Assembly: GCA_019414345.1 (NCBI GenBank)
Contig: DXMF01000038.1
Span: forward strand, 1-23,347
Length of the DNA stretch: 23,347 bases
Direction of reading: 5' to 3'
From: Collinsella sp.
GTDB lineage: Bacteria > Actinomycetota > Coriobacteriia > Coriobacteriales > Coriobacteriaceae
The notes under the pieces are model-generated. The model saw only the letters and a list, made by a program, of their open reading frames with translations, did no database searches and was not told where the DNA came from. Position 1 is the first letter of the stretch. Each line of letters begins with the position of its first letter. The position numbers were made by a program, and so were the translations under genes. Of the stretch, positions 7,691 through 14,852 are shown piece after piece.

Positions 7691-9188
7691 GGTGTCCTCC
7701 AACTTGGTCGTTGCGTTCGCGCGCGGTAGCGCCGGCGGTAAAGCTTAATCCCTTGACGAGCGCGTTCTTGCCGTACTTGCCTTTCACGGCCAGGACGGCG
7801 CGCGCCAGGTCGCGCTCGCGCTCATCGGCCTCGACATCGCTAAACAGATCGATAGTGGCAAATTCCTCGGGCACAAGATTGCCAAAGCCCAGGTTGATGC
7901 GCTTGACCGGTCGTTTAGGGTCGACGGTTTGCGCCCAGAGATCATCGAAATAGCCCATGATCTTCTTAAACGAATTGGTGCGCTCGGGTAGCTTTCGCGA
8001 GGCGTTGGAGTGCGCAAAGAGCGCGGCATAGCCACCGCGCGGTTTGCCGCCATGCTCTCCCACAAAGATGCCATCGATTGCCTGCGCTTCGCGCACCAGG
8101 CGACGCCTTTCGTCATCGCGCTGGACGGGCTTGGGAGCACGGGGCGCGAGCCCGGGGCCGGCGGTTGCGGTGGGTTCGATACTCGACGTGCTCGAGCGCA
8201 GGTGCCCGCATCCGTCCACATATTGCGCTGTACCGCTGGCGTCGAGGCGGCGTATGTCGGCGCGCTCGCTCGCGTAGCCCACAAAGAGCGAGATGCTGTC
8301 GCAGACCACGTGCTTATCGACCAAGTCTAAAACGGCGTTGTCGACCATCTCGCGCAAGACGGTATAGGCCTGTTCGTAGGCATAACCCTTCGAGAGCACT
8401 TGTCCTGTGGTGGTTGAGGTTGCCTGCGGGCGATAGGCTTGGATATCGGCGATGGTTGTCGGCTCGCGCCCGAAGGCGTGGTCGATGAGATACTCGGCAT
8501 TGACGCCGAGCTCGTCGTAGAGCAGGTTCTCGTCGAGTGCGGCGACGCCCATCAGGTCGTAGACGCCATACTTTTCGAGTCGGGCTGCCACGCCGGGGCC
8601 GATGCCCCAGATATCGGTGATGGGACGATGGGGCCAGATTTCCTTGCGAAAGGTCTCGTCGTCGAGTATGCCGATGCGGCTGGGTACGTGCTTGGCGGTG
8701 ATATCGAGTGCAACCTTGGCCTGGAATAGGTTGGGGCCGATGCCGACCGTCGCCGTGATGCCGGTGCGCGCCAGGATCTCGTCGCGCAACATGCAGGCGA
8801 AGCCTTCCGCATCGGTGTGATAGAGGTCCAGGTAGGGTGTCACGTCGATAAAGCACTCGTCAATTGAGTAGACGTGAACGTCTTGCGGACTGACGTATTC
8901 CAGGTAGATACCGTAGATCTGCGCCGACACCTCCATGTAGTGCTGCATACGCGGTACGGCCTTGATGTAGTCGATGCCGTTGGGAATCTCGAACAGACGG
9001 CAGCGGTTGTGAATCCCTAAGTCTTTCATAGCTTGTGTGATGGCGAGGCAGATGGTCGTGCGCCCGCGCGATTCGTCGGCAACGACCAGGTTGGTGGTGA
9101 GCGGATCGAGCCCACGGTCGACGCACTCGACGCTAGCGTAAAACGTCTTGAGGTCGATGCAGATGTAGGTGTGACGCTCGTGCCCCAC
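7683..9188 (-). CDS. Y-family DNA polymerase (UmuC/UvrX-like)
   Basis: A 501-residue translesion DNA polymerase that copies damaged templates with low fidelity. The N-terminal palm/finger region has CIDLKTFYASVEC (metal ligand D12, steric-gate Y17) and the second catalytic pair SIDE (D110, E111). The helix-hairpin-helix region includes DIWGIGPGVAARL. The little-finger domain follows, with a long Pro/Ala-rich variable part and GYFDDLWAQ. Length and YolD pairing place it with UvrX/UmuC-like polymerases of Gram-positives rather than classic DinB (about 350-400). Start choice: GTG at 9188 has GGAGG in front and lies about 37 bases after the predicted transcription start. ATG at 9209 or 9200 are possible but lack a binding site. 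An SOS box lies in the promoter. Confidence 0.92.
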   Translation of the reverse strand: MGHERHTYICIDLKTFYASVECVDRGLDPLTTNLVVADESRGRTTICLAITQAMKDLGIHNRCRLFEIPNGIDYIKAVPRMQHYMEVSAQIYGIYLEYVSPQDVHVYSIDECFIDVTPYLDLYHTDAEGFACMLRDEILARTGITATVGIGPNLFQAKVALDITAKHVPSRIGILDDETFRKEIWPHRPITDIWGIGPGVAARLEKYGVYDLMGVAALDENLLYDELGVNAEYLIDHAFGREPTTIADIQAYRPQATSTTTGQVLSKGYAYEQAYTVLREMVDNAVLDLVDKHVVCDSISLFVGYASERADIRRLDASGTAQYVDGCGHLRSSTSSIEPTATAGPGLAPRAPKPVQRDDERRRLVREAQAIDGIFVGEHGGKPRGGYAALFAHSNASRKLPERTNSFKKIMGYFDDLWAQTVDPKRPVKRINLGFGNLVPEEFATIDLFSDVEADERERDLARAVLAVKGKYGKNALVKGLSFTAGATARERNDQVGGHRA

Positions 9189-9213
9189 GCGTCCTCCCAT
9201 CAAACACATGTTC

Positions 9214-9235
9214 TTATCGAATATCTGTTCGATAA
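9214..9235. promoter_or_regulatory. LexA-type SOS box upstream of the polymerase-yolD operon
   Basis: TTATCGAA, six bases, TTCGATAA form a perfect 8-bp inverted repeat. Read on the minus strand, the core CGAACAGATATTCG matches the Gram-positive LexA consensus CGAACRNRYGTTCG at 13 of 14 positions. It overlaps the -10 element and the predicted transcription start. Confidence 0.85.
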
Positions 9236-9260
9236 TACCCTCTCATCCGGACATCGTCAA
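9232..9260 (-). promoter_or_regulatory. Consensus promoter of the polymerase-yolD operon
   Basis: On the minus strand TTGACG (9255-9260), a 17-base spacer, then TATTAT (9232-9237). The LexA box begins within the -10, which fits repression by LexA in undamaged cells. Confidence 0.8.
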
Positions 9261-9262
9261 AA

Positions 9263-9295
9263 CCTGTCAAAAAGGGATTGGTTTGTTTTGGTAGG
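9263..9295 (-). repeat. 33-nt repeat, copy A (inverted relative to copy B)
   Basis: Read on the minus strand it matches 9997-10029 at 25 of 33 positions. Shared blocks include CCAAAA-n-AAACC and TCCCT-n-TTTG. Together the copies flank the orphan dehydrogenase-domain gene in opposite orientation. Confidence 0.65.
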
Positions 9296-9424
9296 TATGG
9301 TCGTGCGGTTGGATCGGGTTTTTAACGCAGCTCTAAAGAGTGCGAAACAGCTCGGAAAACCTTGCTTCGTAGCATGAGCCTAACGATTGATACCGCCTAT
9401 GCGCACGGAAGGGTTGTGGGAAAG

Positions 9425-9949
9425 ATGGTCAATTATGGGTTTGGTATGCCGACACGCCTTGTTGCGGATGGGGACGTGGCTCGCTGGTGCGGACGATTGG
9501 TCGCTCACTACGGTGGCACCAAGGCGCTGGTCGTGCTGGGCGGAGACAAGCATACGCGTGATGAGCTCGTCTCGGCGGCGCTCGGCTCGCTTGATCGAGC
9601 TCTGCTCGAGCGCGTGCTTTTTCGCTGCGGCTCGGTTGAGGGTGACGGGGGAGACGAACTGATCGACGAAGCCGTGGCCCTGGCGACCGACGAAGGCGTC
9701 GACTTTGTCCTGGCGATCGGAGATGCCGATACTGCCGGCTTTGCGCGCGAACTCGCGCGTCGCATGGCCGTGCTCGATGCCGGCGAAGACGGTTTTGTCC
9801 CTTATGGATGTATTGTCTCGGAGGGCAAGGTGCCTGCCGTCGCGGGAGCCGGCGAGGTTCCCGTTTTTGCCATTATCGCTCCCGAATTGCTTGAGGGCAT
9901 TGGGTCTCCTCTGCGCGAGTTGCTCGGCAGCGTGTGTGCCGCGGCCTAA
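9425..9949 (+). CDS. Orphan N-terminal domain of an iron-dependent alcohol dehydrogenase-like protein
   Basis: A 174-residue protein resembling only the nucleotide-binding half of Fe-ADH/BDH-type dehydrogenases. MVNYGFGMPTRLVADGD parallels the family start (NFxFxxPTxxxFG). KALVVLGGDKHTRDEL, DEAVALATDEGVDFVLAIGDADTAGFAREL and the following Pro/Val-rich strands keep the fold order. The usual GGGS phosphate loop is replaced by GDAD. The whole C-terminal metal-binding domain, with its His ligands, is absent. It is therefore unlikely to be a normal dehydrogenase, and is either a decayed remnant or a repurposed domain. The reading frame is clean. ATG at 9425 fits the homologous start and has GGAAGGG upstream; ATG 9374 is an in-frame alternative. 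No remaining C-terminal half is seen downstream. Confidence 0.6.
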   Translation: MVNYGFGMPTRLVADGDVARWCGRLVAHYGGTKALVVLGGDKHTRDELVSAALGSLDRALLERVLFRCGSVEGDGGDELIDEAVALATDEGVDFVLAIGDADTAGFARELARRMAVLDAGEDGFVPYGCIVSEGKVPAVAGAGEVPVFAIIAPELLEGIGSPLRELLGSVCAAA

Positions 9950-9962
9950 TATTTGGCATAAA

Positions 9963-10019
9963 AAGACGGGTTATTTTTGATTGGTAAAGCGTTTGACCTG
10001 CCAAAATAAACCTGTCCCT
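9963..10019. repeat. Imperfect hairpin downstream of the orphan dehydrogenase-domain gene
   Basis: GACGGGTTATTTTTG (9965-9979) pairs imperfectly with CCAAAATAAACCTGTC (10001-10016). The right half coincides with the beginning of repeat copy B. It could end transcription of the short gene or form part of a dispersed repeat. Confidence 0.45.
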
Positions 10020-10029
10020 ATTTGGTCGG
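9997..10029 (+). repeat. 33-nt repeat, copy B
   Basis: Reads CCTGCCAAAATAAACC, then TGTCCCTATTTGGTCGG. It is the plus-strand partner of the copy at 9263-9295. Confidence 0.65.
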
Positions 10030-10106
10030 TTGCCGTTTGGGGGCCGATTGGCAACGCTCGCTGATTGTAGTCTTGACCTGCGCTAGAATAGTGGCATCTG
10101 AATGTC

Positions 10107-10130
10107 CGGGCGCATGGAGGCGTGCGCCCG
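10107..10130 (+). promoter_or_regulatory. Leader hairpin of pgi
   Basis: CGGGCGCA (10107-10114) pairs perfectly with TGCGCCCG (10123-10130), with loop TGGAGGCG. It sits six bases before the TGAGGAGGA binding site of pgi. A candidate -10, TAGAAT, lies at 10084-10089, so the stem would be in the 5' untranslated leader. The loop carries a second GGAGG. A role in mRNA stability or translation is a guess. Confidence 0.45.
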
Positions 10131-10148
10131 TATGCTGAGGAGGACTCT

Positions 10149-11843
10149 ATGGCAACTGTTGCCGCACCTATCGATGCTACGTCGACTGCCGCTTGGAAGG
10201 CACTCGAGGCCCATCAGGAGAAGCTCGAGGCCGAAGGTATCGACCTCAAGGCCTGGTTCGCTGCTGACGCCGACCGCGTGAACAAGCTGAGCTTTGACGC
10301 CGGTGACCTGCACTTCGATCTGTCGAAGAACCTGGTGACCGATGAGACCGTCAAGCTGCTGTGCGATCTTGCTCGCGAGGTGAAGCTCGAGGAGCGCCGC
10401 GACGCCATGTTCTCTGGCGAGCACATCAACACCACCGAGGACCGCGCTGTCCTGCACACCGCGCTGCGCCGCCCGGCAAGCGAGAAGGGCCAGCTCATCG
10501 TCGACGGCCAGGACGTCGTCGCCGACGTGCACGAGGTCCTCGATCGCATGTATGCCTTCGCCGAGCGCGTGCGCTCCGGTGAGTGGAAGGGCGTAACCGG
10601 TAAGAAGATCGAGCACCTGGTGTCCATCGGCATCGGTGGCTCCGATCTGGGCCCGGTCATGGCCTACGAGGCTCTGCGTCCCTACGCCGACGCCGGTATC
10701 GACTGCCGCTACATCTCCAACATCGACCCCAACGATCAGGCCGAGAAGCTCCGCGGCCTCGATCCCGAGACCACGCTCGTGATTATCGTCTCCAAGACCT
10801 TCACCACGCTCGAGACCCTCACCAACGCTCGCGAGGTCAAGACCTGGATGCTCGAGCAGCTCAAGGCTCAGGGCGCCATCGACGGTTCCGATGAGCAGAA
10901 CGCCGAGGCCGTGGCAAAGCACTTCGTCGCCGTTTCCACCGCACTCGAGAAGGTCGAGGCCTTCGGTATCGACCCCGCCAACGCCTTCGGCTTCTGGAAC
11001 TGGGTCGGCGGCCGCTACTCCGTCGACTCCGCCGTGGGCCTGTCGCTGATCGTCGTGCTCGGCCCCGAGCGCTTCCAGCAGTTCCTCGAGGGCTTCCACG
11101 CCATCGACGAGTACTTCTGCAACACGCCGCTCGAGAGCAACGCCGTCGCACTGATGGGCCTGCTCAACGTCTGGTACGTCAACTTCTTCGGCTCCAAGAG
11201 CCACGCCGTGCTTCCGTACTGCCAGTATCTGCACCGCTTCCCGGCCTACCTGCAGCAGCTCACCATGGAGTCCAACGGCAAGCACGTCCGCTGGGACGGC
11301 AGCGCTGTGACCTCCGATACCGGTGAGATCTTCTGGGGCGAGCCCGGCACCAACGGTCAGCACGCCTTCTACCAGCTGCTGCACCAGGGCACCGTGGTGG
11401 TCCCGGCCGACTTTATCGCTTTCGCCAACACTGCCAACCCCGCAACCGACAGCGGCCAGGATGTCCACGAGCTGTTCCTGGGCAACTTCCTGGCCCAGAC
11501 CAAGGCGCTCGCCTTTGGTAAGACGGCCGACGAGGTTCGTGCCGAGGGCACGCCCGAGCAGATCGTCCCGGCCCGCTGCTTTGAGGGCAACCGTCCGACG
11601 ACCTCGATCTTCGGCGACACGCTGACCCCGTTCGCGCTCGGCGAGCTCATCGCCCTGTACGAGCACATCACGTTTGTCGAGGGTACGGTCTGGGGCATCG
11701 ATTCCTACGACCAGTGGGGCGTCGAGTTGGGCAAGCAGCTTGCCAAGCAGATCACCCCTGCCTTCCACGACGATGCCGCCAAGGCCGAGCAGGACGCTTC
11801 GACCCAGGCGCTCATCGAGTTCTACCGCGCTCACCGCAAGTAG
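10149..11843 (+). CDS. pgi: Glucose-6-phosphate isomerase
   Basis: A 564-residue cytoplasmic enzyme of glycolysis and gluconeogenesis that interconverts glucose-6-phosphate and fructose-6-phosphate. Substrate-binding GIGGSDLGPVMAYEAL (162-177) and the phosphate-loop SKTFTTLET (215-223) are intact. So are the family signature FGFWNWVGGRYSVDSAVGLS (280-299), catalytic Glu in TMESNGK (E374), catalytic His in GQHAFYQLLHQG (H405) and C-terminal Lys in GVELGKQLA (K529). The length matches the E. coli-type enzyme. ATG 10149 follows TGAGGAGGA. Codon use is strongly biased to C/G-ending codons, which suggests high expression. It is a single gene ending in a strong terminator. Confidence 0.97.
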   Translation: MATVAAPIDATSTAAWKALEAHQEKLEAEGIDLKAWFAADADRVNKLSFDAGDLHFDLSKNLVTDETVKLLCDLAREVKLEERRDAMFSGEHINTTEDRAVLHTALRRPASEKGQLIVDGQDVVADVHEVLDRMYAFAERVRSGEWKGVTGKKIEHLVSIGIGGSDLGPVMAYEALRPYADAGIDCRYISNIDPNDQAEKLRGLDPETTLVIIVSKTFTTLETLTNAREVKTWMLEQLKAQGAIDGSDEQNAEAVAKHFVAVSTALEKVEAFGIDPANAFGFWNWVGGRYSVDSAVGLSLIVVLGPERFQQFLEGFHAIDEYFCNTPLESNAVALMGLLNVWYVNFFGSKSHAVLPYCQYLHRFPAYLQQLTMESNGKHVRWDGSAVTSDTGEIFWGEPGTNGQHAFYQLLHQGTVVVPADFIAFANTANPATDSGQDVHELFLGNFLAQTKALAFGKTADEVRAEGTPEQIVPARCFEGNRPTTSIFGDTLTPFALGELIALYEHITFVEGTVWGIDSYDQWGVELGKQLAKQITPAFHDDAAKAEQDASTQALIEFYRAHRK

Positions 11844-11877
11844 TCGCTGCTGTTAACGCATCGCGCCTTATAGTCAG

Positions 11878-11916
11878 GGGCCCGTATCCTATCGGATGCG
11901 GGCCCCTTTGCTTTGC
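11878..11916 (+). terminator. Rho-independent terminator of pgi
   Basis: GGGGCCCGTATCC (11878-11890), loop TATC, then GGATGCGGGCCCC (11895-11907). This is 13 pairs including one G-T, followed by TTTGCTTTG. Confidence 0.85.
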
Positions 11917-11983
11917 CGTGGTCCCGGGGCGCACGGGCTTTTGGAACATCGCCGGGGCGTCGCGCGCTGCGAGAACCCTGCGC

Positions 11984-13288
11984 CTAGATCTCGGCCTCCG
12001 CATGGCCTCGCTGCGCCTCGGGCAGCTCCCCGTAGAGCGGATGGTCTTCGAGCCTAAAGCGCTCGACCTGTTCGGGAGTGCGACCGCGTACAAAGAGCCA
12101 CGAGCGATCAATCGGCGTCGCCATGAGCGTGCTGGGCAGCGCGTCGGCGCGGTCGGAAAACACCCGGGCACTCTCGGGATCCTGGAACGCCAGCACCAGA
12201 TGCGTGTCGCAGTTGCCCATGATGGAGCGTGCGCGTGCCTCGCCATAGAGCGCATCGAGCTGGTTGGTCGACTGCAGCAGCAGCGTTGCCCAGATGTTGC
12301 GGCTTCGGATAATCGAGAGCACGTTGTCGATCTGGGGGATCTGCAGATTTGCGAAGTCATCGAGCATAAAGCGCACGGGCACGGGCAGGCTGCCGTCGGG
12401 CTGCCTATCGGCCTCACGAATGAGGCCCATAAACGCCTGCGAAATAAAGAGGCCGGTCAGCGGATCGAGATTGCGGTCAATATCGCTCACGGTTACAAAC
12501 AGGGCGCAGAGGGTGTGTCCCATGGAAGCGAAGTCCACCTGATGGCACTCACGATAGAGCTGTGCCGCACCGTCGAATCCCAGACACATGACCTTTTCGG
12601 CAAGGATGCCGACGATGCTCGCGTGCATGCGCTCGGCATTTTGCGTAATGGCGTAGCGCCGCCATAGCGAGAGGGCATAGCTTTGGGGGTCGGTCGTGAT
12701 CAGGTCGTCAAACAATCGACCCGTGGCACCGTCCTGCAGGTGCTCGATCAGCTTGATGACCGAGCTGATCGTCTGCTCGTCGGCGGGTAGCTGTTCGGTG
12801 ACGTAGGCGATAAGACACGACAGCAGGTTTGACGCCGCATGATCCCAAAAAGGCTGGTTGTTGTCCTCGATGGGGCAGATGGCCTTTGCCACCGAGAGGA
12901 TGTCCTGCTGGTTGGGCCCGCCGTCCGCCTTGCGGCGAATGTGCCTCAGGGGGTTGTAGCCGCAGCGCTCGATGCCGGGCGCAAGGGCCGGGACGGTGTT
13001 GAGGTCGGCGAAGTTGAGACATTGCACGCGGTAACCGTGGGCTGCCAGCACGGGTCCCACTTCGCGACAGAGCGTGCCTTTGGTGTCGAGCACGATGTAG
13101 CTTGCGTTCATTTGCAGTAGGTTGGGCTTGAGGACGTTTCGGGTCTTGCCGGCTCCCGAGGGGCCGATCACAAGTGCATTGTTGTTGAGTCCCGTTTGGC
13201 GGGTGTCGCAGGAAAGCGTTCGATCCTTGGCGAGGATGGTGGACAATGCGGACTCAGATGCGGCGAGGCGGCTGGCGAGGTTAGACAT
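11984..13288 (-). CDS. VirD4/TraG-like ATPase lacking membrane segments
   Basis: A 434-residue P-loop ATPase of the TraG/VirD4 coupling-protein family, which normally docks DNA to a type IV secretion channel. Walker A is GPSGAGKT (42-49). VLDTKGTL (67-74), CGYNPLRHI (109-117), FWDHAASNLL (147-156) and IIRSRNIWATLLLQSTNQL (327-345) follow the family order. Walker B reads FMLDDFAN (307-314), with Asp where most coupling proteins have the catalytic Glu (DEFAN). True coupling proteins are 550-700 residues with two N-terminal membrane helices; this one has neither. ATG 13288 has AAGGAGG in front, and the start overlaps the ClpP-like stop by 8 bases, implying coupled translation. No relaxase, VirB4 or VirB6 gene is in the window, so conjugation is doubtful. 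Confidence 0.87.
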   Translation of the reverse strand: MSNLASRLAASESALSTILAKDRTLSCDTRQTGLNNNALVIGPSGAGKTRNVLKPNLLQMNASYIVLDTKGTLCREVGPVLAAHGYRVQCLNFADLNTVPALAPGIERCGYNPLRHIRRKADGGPNQQDILSVAKAICPIEDNNQPFWDHAASNLLSCLIAYVTEQLPADEQTISSVIKLIEHLQDGATGRLFDDLITTDPQSYALSLWRRYAITQNAERMHASIVGILAEKVMCLGFDGAAQLYRECHQVDFASMGHTLCALFVTVSDIDRNLDPLTGLFISQAFMGLIREADRQPDGSLPVPVRFMLDDFANLQIPQIDNVLSIIRSRNIWATLLLQSTNQLDALYGEARARSIMGNCDTHLVLAFQDPESARVFSDRADALPSTLMATPIDRSWLFVRGRTPEQVERFRLEDHPLYGELPEAQRGHAEAEI

Positions 13289-13898
13289 GGGCGACCTCCT
13301 TGGTGGTCGAGAGGATTTCGTGGGCAAAGCCGAGCTCGACGGCGCGCTCGGCCGAAAGGTAGGTGTCTTTTGCGGTGAGGGACTGGATGCGCTTGGGCGT
13401 GAGGCCGCTGCGGTCCGAGAGGATTTGCGTGAGGGTCTTGCGGGTCTGCATGAGACGCCGGCTGGTTTCCTGCAGCGCAAGTGCCGAGCCGCCTGCCCCC
13501 TGGGGGATCAGTGGGTCGTGAATCATGAGCTCTGCATGGGGCGCCATACGGCGATCGTCGCCGCCCATAAAGATCACGGCGCCCATGGACGCGGCAAATT
13601 CCAGGCAGACGGTGCGGATGGGGCACGATGCGAGGCGCATGGCGTCATAGATCGCAAGACCCGATCGCACGCTTCCGCCGGCGCTGGCGACAAATATGGT
13701 GATGGGGCGGCTGGGGTCGGTGGCATCGAGCAGGCGGATCTGCTGGCATAGGTCGTGGGCCATCGGGGTTTCGATGTTTCCCATGACGGAGAGCTCGCGA
13801 CGGGCGAGCATCTCATCGTAAATGCTGGTGAGCGTGATACCTCGGGCGGATTCACGCATGGTGAGGGGGCTGATGATGGGGGAATGATTGGTGTCCAT
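13281..13898 (-). CDS. ClpP-like serine protease homologue with altered catalytic triad
   Basis: A 205-residue member of the ClpP (S14) family, whose members form double-ring peptidase chambers fed by an AAA+ unfoldase. The fold landmarks are VASAGGSVRSGLAIYDAM, the nucleophile segment FAASMGAV (S104), the histidine segment LMIHDPL (H127) and YLSAERAVELG near the end. The usual catalytic Asp (the first D in the DTxRD-type segment) aligns with Leu174 in IQSLTAKDTYLSA; the next acidic residue is D178. It may use another acid, be weakly active, or be structural. ATG 13898 has AAAGGAG upstream. It is the middle gene of a minus-strand operon and overlaps the VirD4-like ATPase gene. No ClpX/ClpA-type unfoldase is encoded nearby. 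Confidence 0.88.
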   Translation of the reverse strand: MDTNHSPIISPLTMRESARGITLTSIYDEMLARRELSVMGNIETPMAHDLCQQIRLLDATDPSRPITIFVASAGGSVRSGLAIYDAMRLASCPIRTVCLEFAASMGAVIFMGGDDRRMAPHAELMIHDPLIPQGAGGSALALQETSRRLMQTRKTLTQILSDRSGLTPKRIQSLTAKDTYLSAERAVELGFAHEILSTTKEVAHV

Positions 13899-13961
13899 GA
13901 GGACTCCTTTCTGTTGGTTGTGTTGTGGAATAGGATTGTTGCCCGCGGAGGGGCTGGCGGG

Positions 13962-14852
13962 CTACAGGGTTCGTCCGAGCCTGAGATTGAGCTCGGTTGT
14001 GGGGCAGGCTGCCTGTTCGTGCGGCTCGCAAGCGCCAAGGGCTCCAAAGCGATGGAGCGTTGCGACGGGCGTGGTGTAGGCGAGCCGCAGCTGATGCTCG
14101 ACAGGGGCGCATCCGTCATTTTTGTAATGAGCCGCGTAGTACTGCGCGATGCTGGCGTTCATCTCGCTGCCATTGCGATGGCGCTCAAACTGGCGTCTGC
14201 AGGTTTCGATGATCTTTGCTACCGACTTGGGTGCCGTCGCGGGAACAAGGGCGAGATAGCCCTCAAATAGCTCGTTGATGCTCAGGAGGCACAGCAGGTC
14301 GATCAGCGTTCTTATGGCTACTCCCTCGGCAGAAAAGTGCGCGGTCATGCGGTTATATCGGTTGCGGTCGACGATGGCCGCATGGGGTCTTGGAGTTTTC
14401 TGCCCCGTGGTCCCGGGCTTTTGCCGCGCCTGTGTATTGAGCTCGACGTTGCAGCGCTTGAGGCCGTCCAACGGAAGGAACAGTGCGGTGCGCAGGGTGT
14501 TCCGCTTGCTTTCGAGTTCATGACGCTCGTCGGGTTCCCATTCGAGCTTGAGTTTCGTGTCGAGCGCCGTAAGCATATGGGCTAGGCAGCCTACGGTAAG
14601 AACGTACGAATCGTTGTCGCGTTTTGGGGCATAGGGGTCTGTCAGCTTGCGAATGTCGGGGTCGCCCATGATCTTTGTGCAGCGCTTCAGCAGTTGAGGG
14701 TGGTCGGCCAAGATCGTCGCGAGCGGTAGCGACGCGTAGTTCTTGATGGTCGCGGCGGCAAAGGCGGCGTCATATTCGTTTGCATATGCTCGCTCAATGC
14801 GGGCATCCAGAATGCTTTTCTTATCGCCGTCTTCAGCGTGGTGGTTTGTCAT
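13962..14852 (-). CDS. Unrecognised protein, first gene of the ClpP/VirD4-like operon
   Basis: A 296-residue soluble-looking protein that I cannot assign to a family. It is mostly helical and charged, with no signal peptide, no clear membrane helix and no nucleotide-binding loop. Visible segments are KKSILDARIERAYANEYD near the start, VGCLAHMLTALDTKLKLEW in the middle, a Thr/Pro/Arg-rich linker (QKPGTTGQKTPRPHA), then a more hydrophobic helix RTLIDLLCLLSINELFEGYL. The C-terminal part contains scattered Cys and His. ATG 14852 has TTGGAGAAG upstream. A longer frame to 15008 would add a His-rich tract without a binding site. The ClpP-like gene starts 63 bases downstream, so the three genes probably form one transcript. 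A substrate, adaptor or DNA-binding partner role is only a guess. Confidence 0.75.
   Translation of the reverse strand: MTNHHAEDGDKKSILDARIERAYANEYDAAFAAATIKNYASLPLATILADHPQLLKRCTKIMGDPDIRKLTDPYAPKRDNDSYVLTVGCLAHMLTALDTKLKLEWEPDERHELESKRNTLRTALFLPLDGLKRCNVELNTQARQKPGTTGQKTPRPHAAIVDRNRYNRMTAHFSAEGVAIRTLIDLLCLLSINELFEGYLALVPATAPKSVAKIIETCRRQFERHRNGSEMNASIAQYYAAHYKNDGCAPVEHQLRLAYTTPVATLHRFGALGACEPHEQAACPTTELNLRLGRTL

Noticed and set aside
10083..11834. 583-codon open frame on the minus strand
   Set aside because: It mirrors pgi, which has every catalytic motif; Leu/Val/Gly/Asp-rich composition is typical of a shadow frame.
11714..12667. 317-codon plus-strand frame running from pgi into the VirD4-like gene
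   Set aside because: It crosses the pgi end and terminator and lies antisense to the ATPase; no binding site or motif.
11984..14852. Integrated conjugative element
   Set aside because: A single VirD4-like gene without relaxase, VirB4, integrase, or visible attachment repeats does not make an ICE.
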